The notes: a model not told the origin generated them from the sequence alone. 64,000 nt of DNA from Nocardiopsis ansamitocini (GCF_030268225.1 NZ_BSQG01000008.1:1-64000), one strand, 5' to 3'. Positions 1 through 9,536 are shown, counted from the first letter of the stretch. Made by a program: numbers and translations.

Positions 1-50
1 CCGATGGTACTGCCTCCTTGCTGGGGTGGGAGAGTAGGACGCCGCCGTAA
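1..50 (+). rRNA. rrf: 5S rRNA, 3' end (partial)
   Basis: The first 50 bases match the 3' part of an actinobacterial 5S rRNA: a GATGGTACTGC helix, then GGGTGGGAGAGTAGGACGCC running into GCCGCC. The 5' part lies outside the window. A strong intrinsic terminator follows at 135-160, as expected at the end of an rrn operon. The exact 3' end is approximate, because the 5' strand it pairs with is not visible. Confidence 0.85.
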
Positions 51-134
51 TTGATGTTGGTTGGGCTCGTTTGGTTGCCTCTTGTGGGGGTGGCTGGGCG
101 AGCCCTTCCGCATTTGTGGGGGTGTTTGTGTGTT

Positions 135-160
135 GGGGGGGCGCTGCCCCCCCTTTTTTT
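135..160 (+). terminator. rRNA operon intrinsic terminator
   Basis: Seven Gs plus C pair with G plus seven Cs around a three-base GCT loop, followed directly by seven Ts. This is a textbook rho-independent terminator and the only one in the window with a full T tract. It lies about 85 bases after the 5S end. Bases 51-134 hold no gene that I can see. Confidence 0.9.
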
Positions 161-496
161 ATGAACGGGGCCGGACGGCAGGAGAATTCGCCCCTTCTTC
201 CTGCGCTTCTGGGATCGTCGCCGCCTCCGCGCAGAGGCTGGCAGGAAGCCCCTCGTACTTGAGGGCGCCACGGTTTCGTGCCGCCCGCGCCCGGTGGTGT
301 TCTCCGCAACTGCCACTCGGTCCGATCGCGTTGCACCGTGCGCCTCATCCGGGCAGGACACCCGCTGTTTTACGTGGCAGAACTCTCACCGTGTGGTGGC
401 TTGGGCCAACGGGCCCCGGGCCTGACCCGGTGATCGTCCACCGGCTAGGCTCCAGTTCCTGTGACATCACACGCCTTTCGCCCCGCTATCGGGCTT
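161..496. other. Intergenic, no gene seen
   Basis: This stretch lies between the rRNA terminator and the TSUP gene promoter. The open frame that runs through it into the TSUP gene has no ribosome binding site, no family signature and no plausible N-terminus, so I treat it as non-coding. No tRNA, repeat or riboswitch fold was recognised. Confidence 0.5.
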
Positions 497-526
497 TTGA
501 CAATTCCTGTCCGGATTCGGTAGATC
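497..526 (+). promoter_or_regulatory. Candidate sigma-70-type promoter for TSUP gene
   Basis: TTGACA (497-502) and TAGATC (521-526) are separated by 18 bases and sit immediately before the ATG at 529. The -35 hexamer is perfect. If used, transcription would begin at or within a few bases of the start codon, giving a leaderless or near-leaderless mRNA, which is common in actinobacteria. The -10 to ATG distance of 2 bases is unusually short, so the start point is uncertain. Confidence 0.45.
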
Positions 527-528
527 GC

Positions 529-1296
529 ATGGATATCGAGATCGTCGGCCTGCTGATTCTCGCGGCTGCCGCCGCGGGCTGGGTGGACGCGGTTGTTGGA
601 GGCGGCGGCCTCCTGCTCCTGCCCGCGCTCCTGGTGGCTTTTCCAACAGCCCCCGTGGCCAGTGTCCTGGGGACCAACAAGCTCACGGCCGTCTTCGGGA
701 CCTTCTCCGCCGCGATCACCTACGCCCGCGGATTGAAACTGGACCCGCGTGTGGTCTGGCCGACCGCGGGACTCGCCCTCGCCGGATCGGGGGCCGGGGC
801 GGCGCTGGCGGGAGCTGTCTCCTCGGCGGCGCTGCGCCCGGTCGTCATGGTGGTTCTGCTCACTGTTCTGGCGGTCGTCGTCCTGCGGCCGGCGCTCGGC
901 TCGGCCGCACGCCCCACGCTGCTCACCCCGCGCCGTATCGTCGCCGCCGTAACGGTGGCCGGCGTGGGAATCGCCTTCTACGACGGAATCATCGGTCCCG
1001 GTACCGGGACTTTCCTGATCATCGCGCTCACGTCGATCATCGGCATGGACTTCGTCACTGCCTCCGCGTCCGCCAAGATCGTCAATACCGCGACGAACCT
1101 GGGCGCCATCGCCGTGTTCGCCTACAACGGCAACGTGATGTGGCTGCTGGGACTGTGCCTCGCCGCCGCCAACATCGTGGGTGCACAGGTGGGCGCGCAC
1201 ATGGCACTGCGCCGCGGCACCGGTTTCGTGCGGGTCGTCCTCGTCGTGGTGGTGGTCGCGCTCGTGGTCAAACTCGGATACGACCAGTTCGGCTGA
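529..1296 (+). CDS. TSUP family (TauE/SafE) sulfite/sulfonate exporter-like permease
   Basis: This 255-residue integral membrane protein begins with a helix (residues 4-18) and the family signature GWVDAVVGGGGLLLLPALL. A second family half starts near residue 140 with the FYDGIIGPGTGTFLIIAL motif. This two-repeat layout and the length fit the TSUP/TauE-SafE family, which exports sulfite, sulfoacetate or related organosulfur anions; the substrate cannot be read from the sequence. The ATG at 529 is chosen because conserved sequence starts there; the open frame extends far upstream without any homology. The gene stands alone between the rrn terminator and the suc operon. About eight membrane helices are visible. 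Confidence 0.85.
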   Translation: MDIEIVGLLILAAAAAGWVDAVVGGGGLLLLPALLVAFPTAPVASVLGTNKLTAVFGTFSAAITYARGLKLDPRVVWPTAGLALAGSGAGAALAGAVSSAALRPVVMVVLLTVLAVVVLRPALGSAARPTLLTPRRIVAAVTVAGVGIAFYDGIIGPGTGTFLIIALTSIIGMDFVTASASAKIVNTATNLGAIAVFAYNGNVMWLLGLCLAAANIVGAQVGAHMALRRGTGFVRVVLVVVVVALVVKLGYDQFG

Positions 1297-1390
1297 GTAA
1301 GCCGCTCGGTCGGGTCTCCGGTGAATTGCGCCGAGGCCGCACATGGGAAAAGAAACGGCTCGACCGTACTGCCGGTGCTGTTAGCCCCGA

Positions 1391-1404
1391 TGTGACCCGT
1401 CACA
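1391..1404. promoter_or_regulatory. Perfect inverted repeat upstream of sucC
   Basis: TGTGACCCGTCACA is two 6-base half-sites (TGTGAC/GTCACA) separated by two bases. It lies about 235 bases before sucC, in the only long gap in front of the suc operon. A related GTGAC-N2-GTCAC element occurs at 10338-10349. The spacing is shorter than a CRP/GlxR site (TGTGA-N6-TCACA), so the regulator is unknown. Confidence 0.3.
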
Positions 1405-1436
1405 CCAATTCCCACCACAATCGCAGGAGAGAAGGG

Positions 1437-1514
1437 GTGAATGGCGCCCTTCGCGAGGTTTTCCGACAGGTCACGGTGCCCCCGGTGTCGGCTGTCAAGA
1501 GTCGGGACGGCTAA
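1437..1514 (+). CDS. Possible 25-residue leader/small ORF before sucC
   Basis: A GTG at 1437 follows a purine-rich AGGAGAGAAGG (from about 1425), giving a 25-codon frame that ends in TAA at 1514, 124 bases before sucC. The predicted peptide is soluble, with no signal sequence or membrane helix and no attenuation-like codon run. The good Shine-Dalgarno is the only positive evidence. It may be a small protein, an upstream ORF in the sucCD leader, or chance. Confidence 0.2.
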   Translation: MNGALREVFRQVTVPPVSAVKSRDG

Positions 1515-1638
1515 GCTTCCGCATGTTGCGGATGGCTTTTCGACGTACCCTCCAACGCGGGCGACCGCCCGACGGTTCCCGTGTGGCGTGATGTCGCCTC
1601 CGCAGGACACTCAGCCAGCGAGTCAAGGACGGACCCTC

Positions 1639-2820
1639 GTGGACCTGTTCGAATACCAGGCGAAGGAACTCTTCGCGGAGTACGGGGTTCCCGTACCCCA
1701 GGGAAAGGTGGCGAGCACGCCCGAGGAGGCGCGTGTCATCGCCGAAGAATTCGCGGCCGCGGGCAAACCCCGCGTCGTGGTGAAGGCCCAGGTGAAGACC
1801 GGCGGGCGCGGTAAGGCCGGTGGCGTCAAGGTGGCCGACGGCCCCGACGACGCGACCGCGAAGGCCGAGCAGATCCTCGGCATGGACATCAAGGGCCACA
1901 CGGTCCACCGCGTCCTCGTCGAAGAGGCCAGCGACATCGCCGAGGAGTACTACTTCTCGTTCCTGCTCGACCGGGCGAACCGCACCTTCCTCTCGATCTG
2001 CTCCGCTGAAGGCGGCATGGAGATCGAGGAGGTCGCGGTCTCCAACCCCGACGCCGTCGCGAAGGTCTCCATCGACGCGATCCAGGGTGCGCCGGCCGAG
2101 ATCGCCGCCGCCATCGTGGCCCAGGGCAAACTGCCCGAGGCCGCCGCGAAGGGCGCCACCGAGCTCGTCACCAAGCTCTGGGACGTCTTCGTGGCCAAGG
2201 ACGCGACGCTCGTCGAGGTCAACCCCCTCATCCTGACCAAGGACGGCAACGTCGTCGCGCTCGACGGCAAGGTCACCCTGGACGAGAACGCCGAGTTCCG
2301 CCAGGACCTCGACGCGCTGTCCTTCGCGGCCGAAGGCGACCCGCTCGAGGTCAAGGCCAAGGAGAAGGGCCTCAACTACGTCAAGCTGGACGGCGAGGTC
2401 GGCATCATCGGTAACGGTGCCGGGCTGGTCATGTCCACGCTCGACGTCGTGGCCTACGCCGGCGAGGAGCACGGCGGCGTGAAGCCGGCGAACTTCCTCG
2501 ACATCGGTGGCGGCGCCTCCGCCGAGGTCATGGCCAACGGCCTGGAGATCATCCTGGGCGACCCCGCCGTCAAGAGCGTCTTCGTCAACGTCTTCGGTGG
2601 CATCACCTCCTGCGACGCGGTCGCCAACGGCATCGTCCAGGCCCTGGAGCTGCTGGAGGCGGGCGACAGCGACGTCTCCAAGCCGCTCGTGGTGCGTCTG
2701 GACGGCAACAACGCCGAGCTCGGACGCAAGATCCTCAACGACCGTAACCACCCGGCGGTCCGCCAGGTGGCCACCATGGACGGCGCCGCCGCACAGGCCG
2801 CCGAACTGGCCGCGAAGTAA
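1639..2820 (+). CDS. sucC: Succinyl-CoA synthetase (ADP-forming) beta subunit
   Basis: This 393-residue protein carries the ATP-grasp half of succinyl-CoA ligase, which interconverts succinyl-CoA and succinate with formation of ATP (or GTP) in the TCA cycle. The N-terminus [12 protein letters not shown] is the family hallmark and fixes the GTG start at 1639, preceded by AAGGA at 1625-1629. The ATP-grasp region spans roughly residues 1-230 ([15 protein letters not shown] near 55, EVNPLIL near 195). The C-terminal ligase domain contains NFLDIGGGA and VFGGIT. sucD follows after 15 bases, so the pair is an operon. A long open frame exists on the other strand, but it is a codon-bias shadow. Confidence 0.97.
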   Translation: MDLFEYQAKELFAEYGVPVPQGKVASTPEEARVIAEEFAAAGKPRVVVKAQVKTGGRGKAGGVKVADGPDDATAKAEQILGMDIKGHTVHRVLVEEASDIAEEYYFSFLLDRANRTFLSICSAEGGMEIEEVAVSNPDAVAKVSIDAIQGAPAEIAAAIVAQGKLPEAAAKGATELVTKLWDVFVAKDATLVEVNPLILTKDGNVVALDGKVTLDENAEFRQDLDALSFAAEGDPLEVKAKEKGLNYVKLDGEVGIIGNGAGLVMSTLDVVAYAGEEHGGVKPANFLDIGGGASAEVMANGLEIILGDPAVKSVFVNVFGGITSCDAVANGIVQALELLEAGDSDVSKPLVVRLDGNNAELGRKILNDRNHPAVRQVATMDGAAAQAAELAAK

Positions 2821-2835
2821 CCGGGGACTATCAAC

Positions 2836-3714
2836 ATGGCTATCTTCCTCACCAAGGACAGCAAGGTCCTCGTGCAGGGCATGACCGGCTCTGAGGGCAC
2901 CAAGCACACCCGCCGCATGCTCGCTTCGGGCACCACCATCGTCGGCGGCGTGAACCCGCGCAAGGCCGGCCAGAGCGTCGACTTCGACGGCACCGAGGTT
3001 CCGGTGTTCGGTTCGGTGGCCGAGGGCATCAAGGCCACCGGCGCCGACGTCACCGTCATCTTCGTCCCGCCGAAGTTCACCAAGGACGCCGTGATCGAGG
3101 CCATCGACGCCGAGATCGGCCTCGCCGTGGTCATCACCGAGGGCGTTCCGGTGCACGACACCGCCTACTTCTGGTCCTACGCGGGCTCCAAGGGCAACAA
3201 GACCCGCATCATCGGGCCGAACTGCCCCGGTCTGATCACCCCGGGCCAGTCCAACGCGGGCATCATCCCGGCCGACATCACCAAGCCGGGCCGCATCGGG
3301 CTGGTGTCGAAGTCGGGCACGCTCACGTACCAGATGATGTACGAGCTGCGCGACATCGGCTTCTCCACCGCTGTGGGCATCGGCGGCGACCCGATCATCG
3401 GGACCACGCACATCGACGCCCTCGCCGCGTTCGAGGCCGACCCCGACACCGACGCCATCGTCATGATCGGTGAGATCGGTGGTGACGCCGAAGAGCGTGC
3501 CGCGGAGTACATCAAGAACAACGTCACCAAGCCCGTCGTGGGCTACGTGGCCGGTTTCACCGCGCCCGAGGGCAAGACGATGGGCCACGCGGGTGCCATC
3601 GTCTCCGGTTCCTCCGGTACGGCCGCCGCGAAGAAGGAGGCCCTGGAGGCCGCCGGCGTCAAGGTCGGCAAGACCCCCACGGAGACCGCCAAGCTGGCGC
3701 GCGAGCTGTTCTAG
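2836..3714 (+). CDS. sucD: Succinyl-CoA synthetase alpha subunit
   Basis: This 292-residue CoA-binding and catalytic subunit pairs with SucC. It begins with a Rossmann CoA-binding domain ([14 protein letters not shown], residues 11-24), then [12 protein letters not shown] (127-138). The phosphorylated catalytic histidine is His251 in [16 protein letters not shown]. Length and motifs are those of a normal enzyme. The ATG at 2836 lies 15 bases after the sucC stop. A GC-rich hairpin at 3737-3783 closes the operon. Confidence 0.97.
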   Translation: MAIFLTKDSKVLVQGMTGSEGTKHTRRMLASGTTIVGGVNPRKAGQSVDFDGTEVPVFGSVAEGIKATGADVTVIFVPPKFTKDAVIEAIDAEIGLAVVITEGVPVHDTAYFWSYAGSKGNKTRIIGPNCPGLITPGQSNAGIIPADITKPGRIGLVSKSGTLTYQMMYELRDIGFSTAVGIGGDPIIGTTHIDALAAFEADPDTDAIVMIGEIGGDAEERAAEYIKNNVTKPVVGYVAGFTAPEGKTMGHAGAIVSGSSGTAAAKKEALEAAGVKVGKTPTETAKLARELF

Positions 3715-3736
3715 GGTTTCCACCCCAGTGAGCCAG

Positions 3737-3783
3737 GGGCCCGCCGCACGCCTTCAGGGGCAGTGGCGGGCCCGCGCTGTTCT
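3737..3783 (+). terminator. Hairpin after sucCD
   Basis: GGGCCCGCC (3737-3745) pairs perfectly with GGCGGGCCC (3775-3783) across a 29-base loop. It lies 23 bases after the sucD stop. It has no T tract, which is usual for actinobacterial terminators. Confidence 0.6.
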
Positions 3784-3888
3784 CCCGGTGTGCGCGGGTG
3801 CCGACTACCACACCGCGCAGAGGAGCCAAGTGCCGACACGCCCGGTGCAATAGGCCGCCCGGAGGGCACCGGCTGGGAGCATGAACGG

Positions 3889-5589
3889 GTGAGCGCGCCA
3901 GCAGGATCTCCCGTGAACCGCGGCAAGCCCCGCGGCTCCGCCGACCGCAAGCCCAGCGGGCGCGGTCGGTCGGCGGCCGCCTTTGCACCGACCGAGGACG
4001 ACGCTCCCCGGCCCTTGTACACGGCAGGCGGCATGGGTGCCGCTTCGGCTGCCGCGATCGGGCTGACCACACTCGTCACACTGATCCTGATCGGTTGGGT
4101 GGCCGCTCCGCACGCCACGTTCGGTGAGGACATCGCGGACGTGTTCCGGGTGGCCGTGCAGGCGTGGCTGATCGGTCAACACGCCGGGTTCGAGATCCCC
4201 GGTGGGCACGTCGGAATGCTGCCCATCGGTCTGCTGATCCTGCCCGGCATCCTGCTGTACCGGTCGGGGAGGTGGCTGGCGCGCAGCTGTGAACTTCCGC
4301 GGCTGCGCCACGTGTTCCAGGCAGCCCTCGCTCTTGCCGGACCGTATGCGGCCATTTCCGGGACGTTGGCGTTGGTCGGGCAGACCGAGGTGATCCAGCC
4401 CAGCATGGTGCAGGCCCTTCTCTCCGGTTTCCTGCTGGCCTTCGTGGCCGGCGGACTGGGGGTGCTGCGCCAACTCCTCAAGGACAAGGCCATTCCGCGC
4501 CGCCGGTTGCTGGAGATCATGCCGGCGCGCTGGCGTTCGTTGCTGGTGGGGACGTTCAGTGCGACGTCGACCCTGCTACTGGCGGGGACACTGCTGTTCT
4601 TCGGCGCATTGGCGTTCAACATCGGGGAGGCGGTCGCCGTCACCGAACGATTGGCGCCCGGGATAGTCGGAGGGGCGCTGCTGTTGTTGATCCAGCTGAT
4701 GTACCTGCCCAACGCGATCATCTTCGCCGGCTCCTACGCCATCGGTCCTGGTTTCGCCCTGGGGGCCGAAACCACGGTCGCCCCCACCGGCGTCGTCCTG
4801 GGGCCGGTCCCCCACCTGCCGATGCTGGCCGCGCTGCCCGAAAGCGGCCCGGCCCCCGTGCTGTCGTTGGTGGCGCTGGCCGCACCGCTGGTGGCCGGAG
4901 GCGTCGGTGGGGCACTGACGTTGCGCAGTGCGCCCACGGTGGTCAGCGAGGCGGCGCCGTTGTGGGGATTCGTCTGCGGGTTGACCACGGGGATCGTGTG
5001 GGCCGGTCTCGCGGTGTTGGCCGGCGGCCCGTTGGGGGCGCAACGCCTGGCCGAGGTGGGACCCTCTCCCTGGCACGTCGGCCTGGTCACCGCACTTGAG
5101 GTGGGCGTGGCGGCGGCGATCACCGCGTGGGTGGCGAACTGGCTGTACTTTCGCACCCCGCGCAGCGCCAGGCAGGCTGGTGCCGCCAAACGGCGGCGGT
5201 GGATGCCCCGGTTGCGGCGGCGGACCAAGGCCGAGCGCACCGCGATCCCTGCGGTTGCCGGTCTCCGACCGGGGAGGGGGGAGAGGGGTGGGCAAGCCCC
5301 CGCGCCGACCGAGCCTGTCGAGGGCCGTGGGCCCGTCAACGAGCCGGAGCCGGAGCCCGTCACCGAACCCGGTTCCGGAAACGACGGCGCGGCGGTGGCA
5401 TCGCGTCCTGCCAAGCAGCGGCGGCGGCGGTGGACGCCCCGGTTGCGGCGGCGGACCAAGGCCGAGCGCACGGCTGTTGCCACTGACGAGGACGCGGAGC
5501 TCTACGGGATCACCTACGAGGCAGGTCCCGAGTCCGCGGAGGCGGACACTCCCCGACCGCTGGACGACGATGCGGCCCCGGCCCCGTGA
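3889..5589 (+). CDS. DUF6350 polytopic membrane protein
   Basis: This 566-residue protein has an N-terminal cytoplasmic basic/disordered stretch (about 45 residues), roughly ten hydrophobic helices between residues about 50 and 425, and a charged cytoplasmic tail of about 140 residues. The layout matches the actinobacterial DUF6350 membrane proteins that sit beside sucCD and purN; some annotation pipelines name these PerM (cell division), which I cannot test here. The GTG at 3889 follows GGGAG (3874-3878). The tail contains an 18-residue basic block, consensus RRRW-x-PRLRRRTKAERTA, repeated twice 77 residues apart; the DNA copies (5191-5243 and 5422-5474) are nearly identical, indicating recent duplication. 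The function is not known from sequence. Confidence 0.75.
   Translation: MSAPAGSPVNRGKPRGSADRKPSGRGRSAAAFAPTEDDAPRPLYTAGGMGAASAAAIGLTTLVTLILIGWVAAPHATFGEDIADVFRVAVQAWLIGQHAGFEIPGGHVGMLPIGLLILPGILLYRSGRWLARSCELPRLRHVFQAALALAGPYAAISGTLALVGQTEVIQPSMVQALLSGFLLAFVAGGLGVLRQLLKDKAIPRRRLLEIMPARWRSLLVGTFSATSTLLLAGTLLFFGALAFNIGEAVAVTERLAPGIVGGALLLLIQLMYLPNAIIFAGSYAIGPGFALGAETTVAPTGVVLGPVPHLPMLAALPESGPAPVLSLVALAAPLVAGGVGGALTLRSAPTVVSEAAPLWGFVCGLTTGIVWAGLAVLAGGPLGAQRLAEVGPSPWHVGLVTALEVGVAAAITAWVANWLYFRTPRSARQAGAAKRRRWMPRLRRRTKAERTAIPAVAGLRPGRGERGGQAPAPTEPVEGRGPVNEPEPEPVTEPGSGNDGAAVASRPAKQRRRRWTPRLRRRTKAERTAVATDEDAELYGITYEAGPESAEADTPRPLDDDAAPAP
5191..5474 (+). repeat. Two 53-base in-frame direct repeats in the DUF6350 gene tail
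   Basis: The copies at 5191-5243 and 5422-5474 differ at only about two positions and are offset by 231 bases (77 codons). They encode the repeated basic block of the cytoplasmic tail. Identity at the DNA level, including third positions, points to duplication or gene conversion rather than convergent composition. Confidence 0.8.
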
Positions 5590-5625
5590 CCGGGCGCAGC
5601 CGTTGTGAACCAGCCGGCGGGGGCG

Positions 5626-6033
5626 CTACAGCAGCTCGGCGATCTGGGGGTAGTCGCTGAAGCGCTCTTCCAGGGCCTTTTTGTACGTGGCGTCGCACTG
5701 GTCCTGGGAGCTGACGGTGTTGGCCTTGGCGGTGCACTCGCGCAGAGCGGTGTTCTCGTCCCACAGCACGGCGGTCTGGACGGCGAACAACGCGGAGAAG
5801 GCGATGCCCACGATCCCCACGATGATGCTCAGCATCGCTCCGGGCGCCTGCGCGCCGTTGGCCTTGGCGCTGCGCCGGGCGCGGATGCCCTGGATGATCC
5901 CGAACACCGACAGGATCGCACCGTAAGGCGGCAGGAGAAGCCCTGCGGTGGAGAAGAAGAGTCCCCAGAGGCCGCCCCGCTCGACAGTGGGCTGCTGCCC
6001 TTCGGTCTGCTGCGTGGACGGCTGGTCTGTCAC
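5626..6033 (-). CDS. Small DUF4190-like membrane protein
   Basis: This 135-residue protein starts at a GTG with AGGAG seven bases upstream. The first 20 residues are polar and Gln-rich. Two hydrophobic helices follow (about residues 22-50 and 66-88) flanking a GIIQGIRARRSAKANG loop, the arrangement seen in DUF4190-type proteins. The C-terminal 45 residues are soluble and carry two cysteines (in LREC and DQCDATYKKA), possibly a disulfide if outside the cell. It is convergent with the DUF6350 gene and divergent from purN. The role is unknown. Confidence 0.6.
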   Translation of the reverse strand: MTDQPSTQQTEGQQPTVERGGLWGLFFSTAGLLLPPYGAILSVFGIIQGIRARRSAKANGAQAPGAMLSIIVGIVGIAFSALFAVQTAVLWDENTALRECTAKANTVSSQDQCDATYKKALEERFSDYPQIAELL

Positions 6034-6358
6034 TTGGGGCTCCTAGCGGCTTCGCGGAGGTGAGAAAGCATGTGAGGTAGACGCTACCCGTCTCTGGGTG
6101 AAACCTCGTACCCCGGTCCTGCGGGGGGCGTCGTGTTCCCGTGAACACGGTGCGCGCGGTCGGTTTTCGGGGCCGACCCCTGAAGGAGGGACCGCGTGGG
6201 GATAGGCTGAGCAGCGGCACGGAGGCGTTCAGGCCCCCGCTGCGGTCCGCCTTTGGCGGACCGGCCCGCATTCCGGATGCTGCGCGCTTCGGTCGCGCCC
6301 CCGGGAACGGGGACGCCGTTGTCGTCCCCACTTTGTTTTCCCATGAGGAGGAAGCACA

Positions 6359-6991
6359 CTGTCGGCGCGAGTAGTCGTTCTCATCTCGGGCACGGGCAGC
6401 AACATGGCGGCCCTGCTCGACGCGGCCGCGGATCCCGCGTATGGCGCGCAGATCGTCGCGGTCGGTGCCGATCGCGAGGCGGCGGGCCTGGCCCACGCAG
6501 AGCAGGCCGGTATCCCCACGTTCCTGATCCCTTTCTCCGACTACGCCGACCGGGCGGAGTGGAACCGCGCGCTGGCCGCGCGGATCTCCGGGTTCACGCC
6601 TGACCTGGTGGTATCCGCCGGGTTCATGCGGATCCTGGGCCGCGAGGTGCTCAGCGAGCACACGGTCGTCAACATTCATCCGGCACTGCTGCCGGCCTTC
6701 CCCGGAGCGCACGCCGTCCGCGATGCGCTGGCCTACGGGGTCAAGGTCACCGGTGCCACCGCGCACTTCGTCGACGAGGGCGTCGATACCGGGCCGGTGA
6801 TCGAACAGGTCACCGTCCGGGTCGAGGACGGCGACGACGCTGCGGTGCTGCACGAGCGCATCAAGGGCGTCGAGCGCCGCATGCTCGTGGACGTGGTGGG
6901 CAGACTGGCCCGTCAAGGCTGGGCCCTTGACGGCCGACAGGTGAAACTGGGCCCAGCGCCCGGAAGCTATGCGACAGAGGAGAACCGGTGA
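6359..6991 (+). CDS. purN: Phosphoribosylglycinamide formyltransferase, CTG start
   Basis: PurN transfers a formyl group from 10-formyl-THF to GAR in purine synthesis. The essential first strand and phosphate loop ([15 protein letters not shown]) lies upstream of the first ATG (6404), so that ATG cannot be the start. An in-frame TGA at 6344-6346 leaves CTG at 6359 as the only reasonable initiator, with a perfect AGGAGG (6346-6351) seven bases before it. The predicted protein is 210 residues. Catalytic motifs are present: [18 protein letters not shown] (Asn and His) and the [11 protein letters not shown] loop with the catalytic Asp. Its TGA overlaps the purH GTG, so the two are translationally coupled. 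Confidence 0.93.
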   Translation: MSARVVVLISGTGSNMAALLDAAADPAYGAQIVAVGADREAAGLAHAEQAGIPTFLIPFSDYADRAEWNRALAARISGFTPDLVVSAGFMRILGREVLSEHTVVNIHPALLPAFPGAHAVRDALAYGVKVTGATAHFVDEGVDTGPVIEQVTVRVEDGDDAAVLHERIKGVERRMLVDVVGRLARQGWALDGRQVKLGPAPGSYATEENR

Positions 6992-8559
6992 CCCAGCAGG
7001 CCGTTCGGCGTGCGCTGATCAGCGTTTACGACAAGACCGGAGTGGAGGCGCTGGCTCTCGGCCTCGCCGAGGCGGGTGTGGAGATCGTCTCCACCGGCTC
7101 GACCGCAGCCCGGTTGAGCGCCCAGGGAGTGCCGGTGACCCCGGTCGAAGCCGTCACGGGTTTCCCCGAGTGCTTGGAAGGCCGGGTCAAGACCCTGCAC
7201 CCCGCGGTGCACGCCGGGATTCTGGCCGACCGGACCAAGGCCGAGCACCGGGCGGCCCTGGAGGAGCTGGACATCGCCCCCTTCGATCTCGTCGTGGTGA
7301 ACCTCTACCCGTTCGCCGACACCGTCGCCTCGGGGGCCTCTCCCGAAGAGTGCATCGAGAAGATCGACATCGGCGGACCGACCATGGTCCGCGCCGCTGC
7401 CAAGAACCACCCGAGCGTTGCGGTCGTGGTGGACCCCGCGGCCTATGACCGCGTGCTGGAGGCCGTCCGGGCGGGCGGATTCACCCTGGACCAGCGCAAA
7501 CGCCTGGCTGCGGGGGCGTTCGCGCACACCGCTGCCTATGACGCCGCAGTCTCCAGCTGGTTCGCCTCCGCCTATGCGCCCGACGAACTGTCGGTGGCGT
7601 CGGGGTGGCCCGACTTCGCTGCGGAGTCCTACGAGCGCGCCGCCACGTTGCGTTACGGGGAGAACCCCCACCAGAGCGCTGCCCTCTACCGTTCCGGCTC
7701 CGGTGCCTCGGCAGCCGGCCTGGCCGGTGCGCGCCAGTTGCACGGCAAGGAGATGTCCTACAACAACTACGTGGACGCCGATGCCGCGCTGCGTGCCGCC
7801 CACGACTTCACCGACCCGTGCGTCGCGATCATCAAGCACGCGAACCCGTGCGGTATCGCTGTGGGCGACGACATCGCCGAAGCGCACCGCAAGGCCCACG
7901 CCTGTGACCCGGTGTCGGCGTACGGCGGGGTCATCGCCACGAACCGGACGGTGGACGCGGCGATGGCCGCGCAGGTCGCCGAGGTCTTCACCGAGGTCGT
8001 CGTCGCCCCGGGCTTCGACTCCGACGCCCTGGAACTGCTGACCCGCAAGAAGAACATCCGGCTGTTGGAGGTGACCGCGCCGGGCCTCTCGGCCCGCGCG
8101 GAGATGCGCCAGATCAGTGGCGGTGTCCTCATCCAGATGGCCGACCTCGTCGATGCCCCCGGAGACGACCCGGCGGCCTGGGAGTTGCGTGCTGGGCCGG
8201 CCGCGGACGAAGCGGTGCTGGCCGACTTGGCGTTCGCGTGGCGGGCTGTGCGTGCGGTCAAGTCCAATGCGATCCTGCTGGCCGCGGACCGTGCGACGGT
8301 GGGCGTTGGCATGGGGCAGGTCAACCGGGTGGACTCGGCGCGTCTGGCAGCCGCCCGGGCGGGGGAGCGGGTCCGCGGTGCTGTTGCCGCCAGCGATGCG
8401 TTCTTCCCCTTCGCGGACGGGCTTGAGGTCCTGACCGATGCGGGAGTGCGCGCCGTTGTGCAACCGGGGGGTTCGGTTCGTGACGAGGAGGTCGTGGCCG
8501 CCGCGGAGAAGGCGGGCGTGACCATGTACTTCACCGGTACTCGGCACTTCTTCCACTAG
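6988..8559 (+). CDS. purH: Bifunctional AICAR formyltransferase/IMP cyclohydrolase
   Basis: This 523-residue enzyme catalyses the last two steps of IMP synthesis. The N-terminal MGS-like IMP cyclohydrolase domain (residues about 1-190) shows [16 protein letters not shown] and [15 protein letters not shown]. The C-terminal transformylase shows [10 protein letters not shown], the KEMSYNN substrate motif, IKHANPCG with the catalytic Lys-His pair, and ends in the family-typical [10 protein letters not shown]. The GTG start overlaps the purN stop by four bases. folD, which supplies 10-formyl-THF, follows directly, so the three genes form a one-carbon/purine operon. Confidence 0.97.
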   Translation: MTQQAVRRALISVYDKTGVEALALGLAEAGVEIVSTGSTAARLSAQGVPVTPVEAVTGFPECLEGRVKTLHPAVHAGILADRTKAEHRAALEELDIAPFDLVVVNLYPFADTVASGASPEECIEKIDIGGPTMVRAAAKNHPSVAVVVDPAAYDRVLEAVRAGGFTLDQRKRLAAGAFAHTAAYDAAVSSWFASAYAPDELSVASGWPDFAAESYERAATLRYGENPHQSAALYRSGSGASAAGLAGARQLHGKEMSYNNYVDADAALRAAHDFTDPCVAIIKHANPCGIAVGDDIAEAHRKAHACDPVSAYGGVIATNRTVDAAMAAQVAEVFTEVVVAPGFDSDALELLTRKKNIRLLEVTAPGLSARAEMRQISGGVLIQMADLVDAPGDDPAAWELRAGPAADEAVLADLAFAWRAVRAVKSNAILLAADRATVGVGMGQVNRVDSARLAAARAGERVRGAVAASDAFFPFADGLEVLTDAGVRAVVQPGGSVRDEEVVAAAEKAGVTMYFTGTRHFFH

Positions 8560-8641
8560 GTCCCGGGTTCGTTGACCTGCGGGCGTCTCGCCCCGGAAGC
8601 GGGGTGGGACGCCCGTGTCCATTCGGCAAGAGAGGGATACG

Positions 8642-9496
8642 GTGACTGCGCAGATTCTCGATGGCAAGGCGACCGCCGCGGCGATCCGGGCGGAGCTGAC
8701 CGAGCGGGTGGCGGCGCTGCGGGCCAAGGGGGTCGTTCCCGGACTGGGGACGGTCCTAGTCGGTGACGACCCGGGCAGCCACTCCTACGTGCGCGGCAAG
8801 CACCGCGATTGCGCGGAGGTAGGGATCGCCAGCATTCGCCGGGACCTGCCCGCCACGGCGACCCAGGAGGATGTGGAGCAGGCTGTTGCCGAGCTCAACG
8901 CCGACCCGGCCTGCACCGGCTACATCGTGCAACTTCCGTTGCCCAAGGGGCTGGACGAGAACCGGGTGCTGGGGCTGATCGACCCGGCCAAGGACGCCGA
9001 CGGTCTGCAACCCGTCAATCTGGGGCGGCTGGTCCTCATGCAGAAGGCCCCGTTGCCGTGCACGCCGCGCGGCATCGTCGAGCTGTTGAACCGCTACGGT
9101 GTTTCGCTCAAGGGCGCCGACGTGGTTGTGGTCGGCCGGGGCGTGACGGTGGGACGGCCGCTGGGGCTGCTGCTGACCCGGCGTTCGGAGAACGCGACGG
9201 TGACGTTGTGCCACACCGGGACCCGCGATCTCGCCGAGCACACGAGGCGCGCCGACATCGTGGTGGCAGGCGCAGGCGTTGCCGGTCTGATCACGGCCGA
9301 CATGGTGAAGCCCGGTGCAGCGGTATTGGACGTGGGCGTCTCGCGCACCGCCGAGGGCAAACTGGTGGGCGATGTGGCTGCGGACGTACGTGAGACGGCC
9401 GCCTATGTGGCGCCCAACCCCGGTGGAGTGGGGCCGATGACGCGGGCGATGCTGTTGGCCAATGTGGTCGAGGCGGCGGAGGCGGCCGCGGTCTGA
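8642..9496 (+). CDS. folD: Methylenetetrahydrofolate dehydrogenase/cyclohydrolase
   Basis: This 284-residue enzyme converts 5,10-methylene-THF to 10-formyl-THF and supplies the cofactor used by PurN and PurH just upstream. The catalytic region [15 protein letters not shown] (normally SYVxxKxKAxxxxGI) contains the active-site Tyr and Lys. [12 protein letters not shown] and the NADP-binding [18 protein letters not shown] follow, and [13 protein letters not shown] is near the end. The GTG at 8642, with AGAGAGGG five bases upstream, is preferred over an in-frame GTG at 8615. The convergent neighbour is separated by a strong hairpin. Confidence 0.95.
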   Translation: MTAQILDGKATAAAIRAELTERVAALRAKGVVPGLGTVLVGDDPGSHSYVRGKHRDCAEVGIASIRRDLPATATQEDVEQAVAELNADPACTGYIVQLPLPKGLDENRVLGLIDPAKDADGLQPVNLGRLVLMQKAPLPCTPRGIVELLNRYGVSLKGADVVVVGRGVTVGRPLGLLLTRRSENATVTLCHTGTRDLAEHTRRADIVVAGAGVAGLITADMVKPGAAVLDVGVSRTAEGKLVGDVAADVRETAAYVAPNPGGVGPMTRAMLLANVVEAAEAAAV

Positions 9497-9536
9497 GCGG
9501 CTCGTGGCCGGGGCACGGAGGTGTCCGGCCGGGCTC

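Noticed and set aside
71-262. 63-codon frame spanning the rrn terminator
   Set aside because: It would be translated across the strong intrinsic terminator at 135-160 and has no ribosome site.
1495-3723. Minus-strand open frame of 742 codons opposite sucCD
   Set aside because: Antisense shadow; Gly/Asp/Val/Leu-rich composition is typical of reverse-complemented GC-rich genes.
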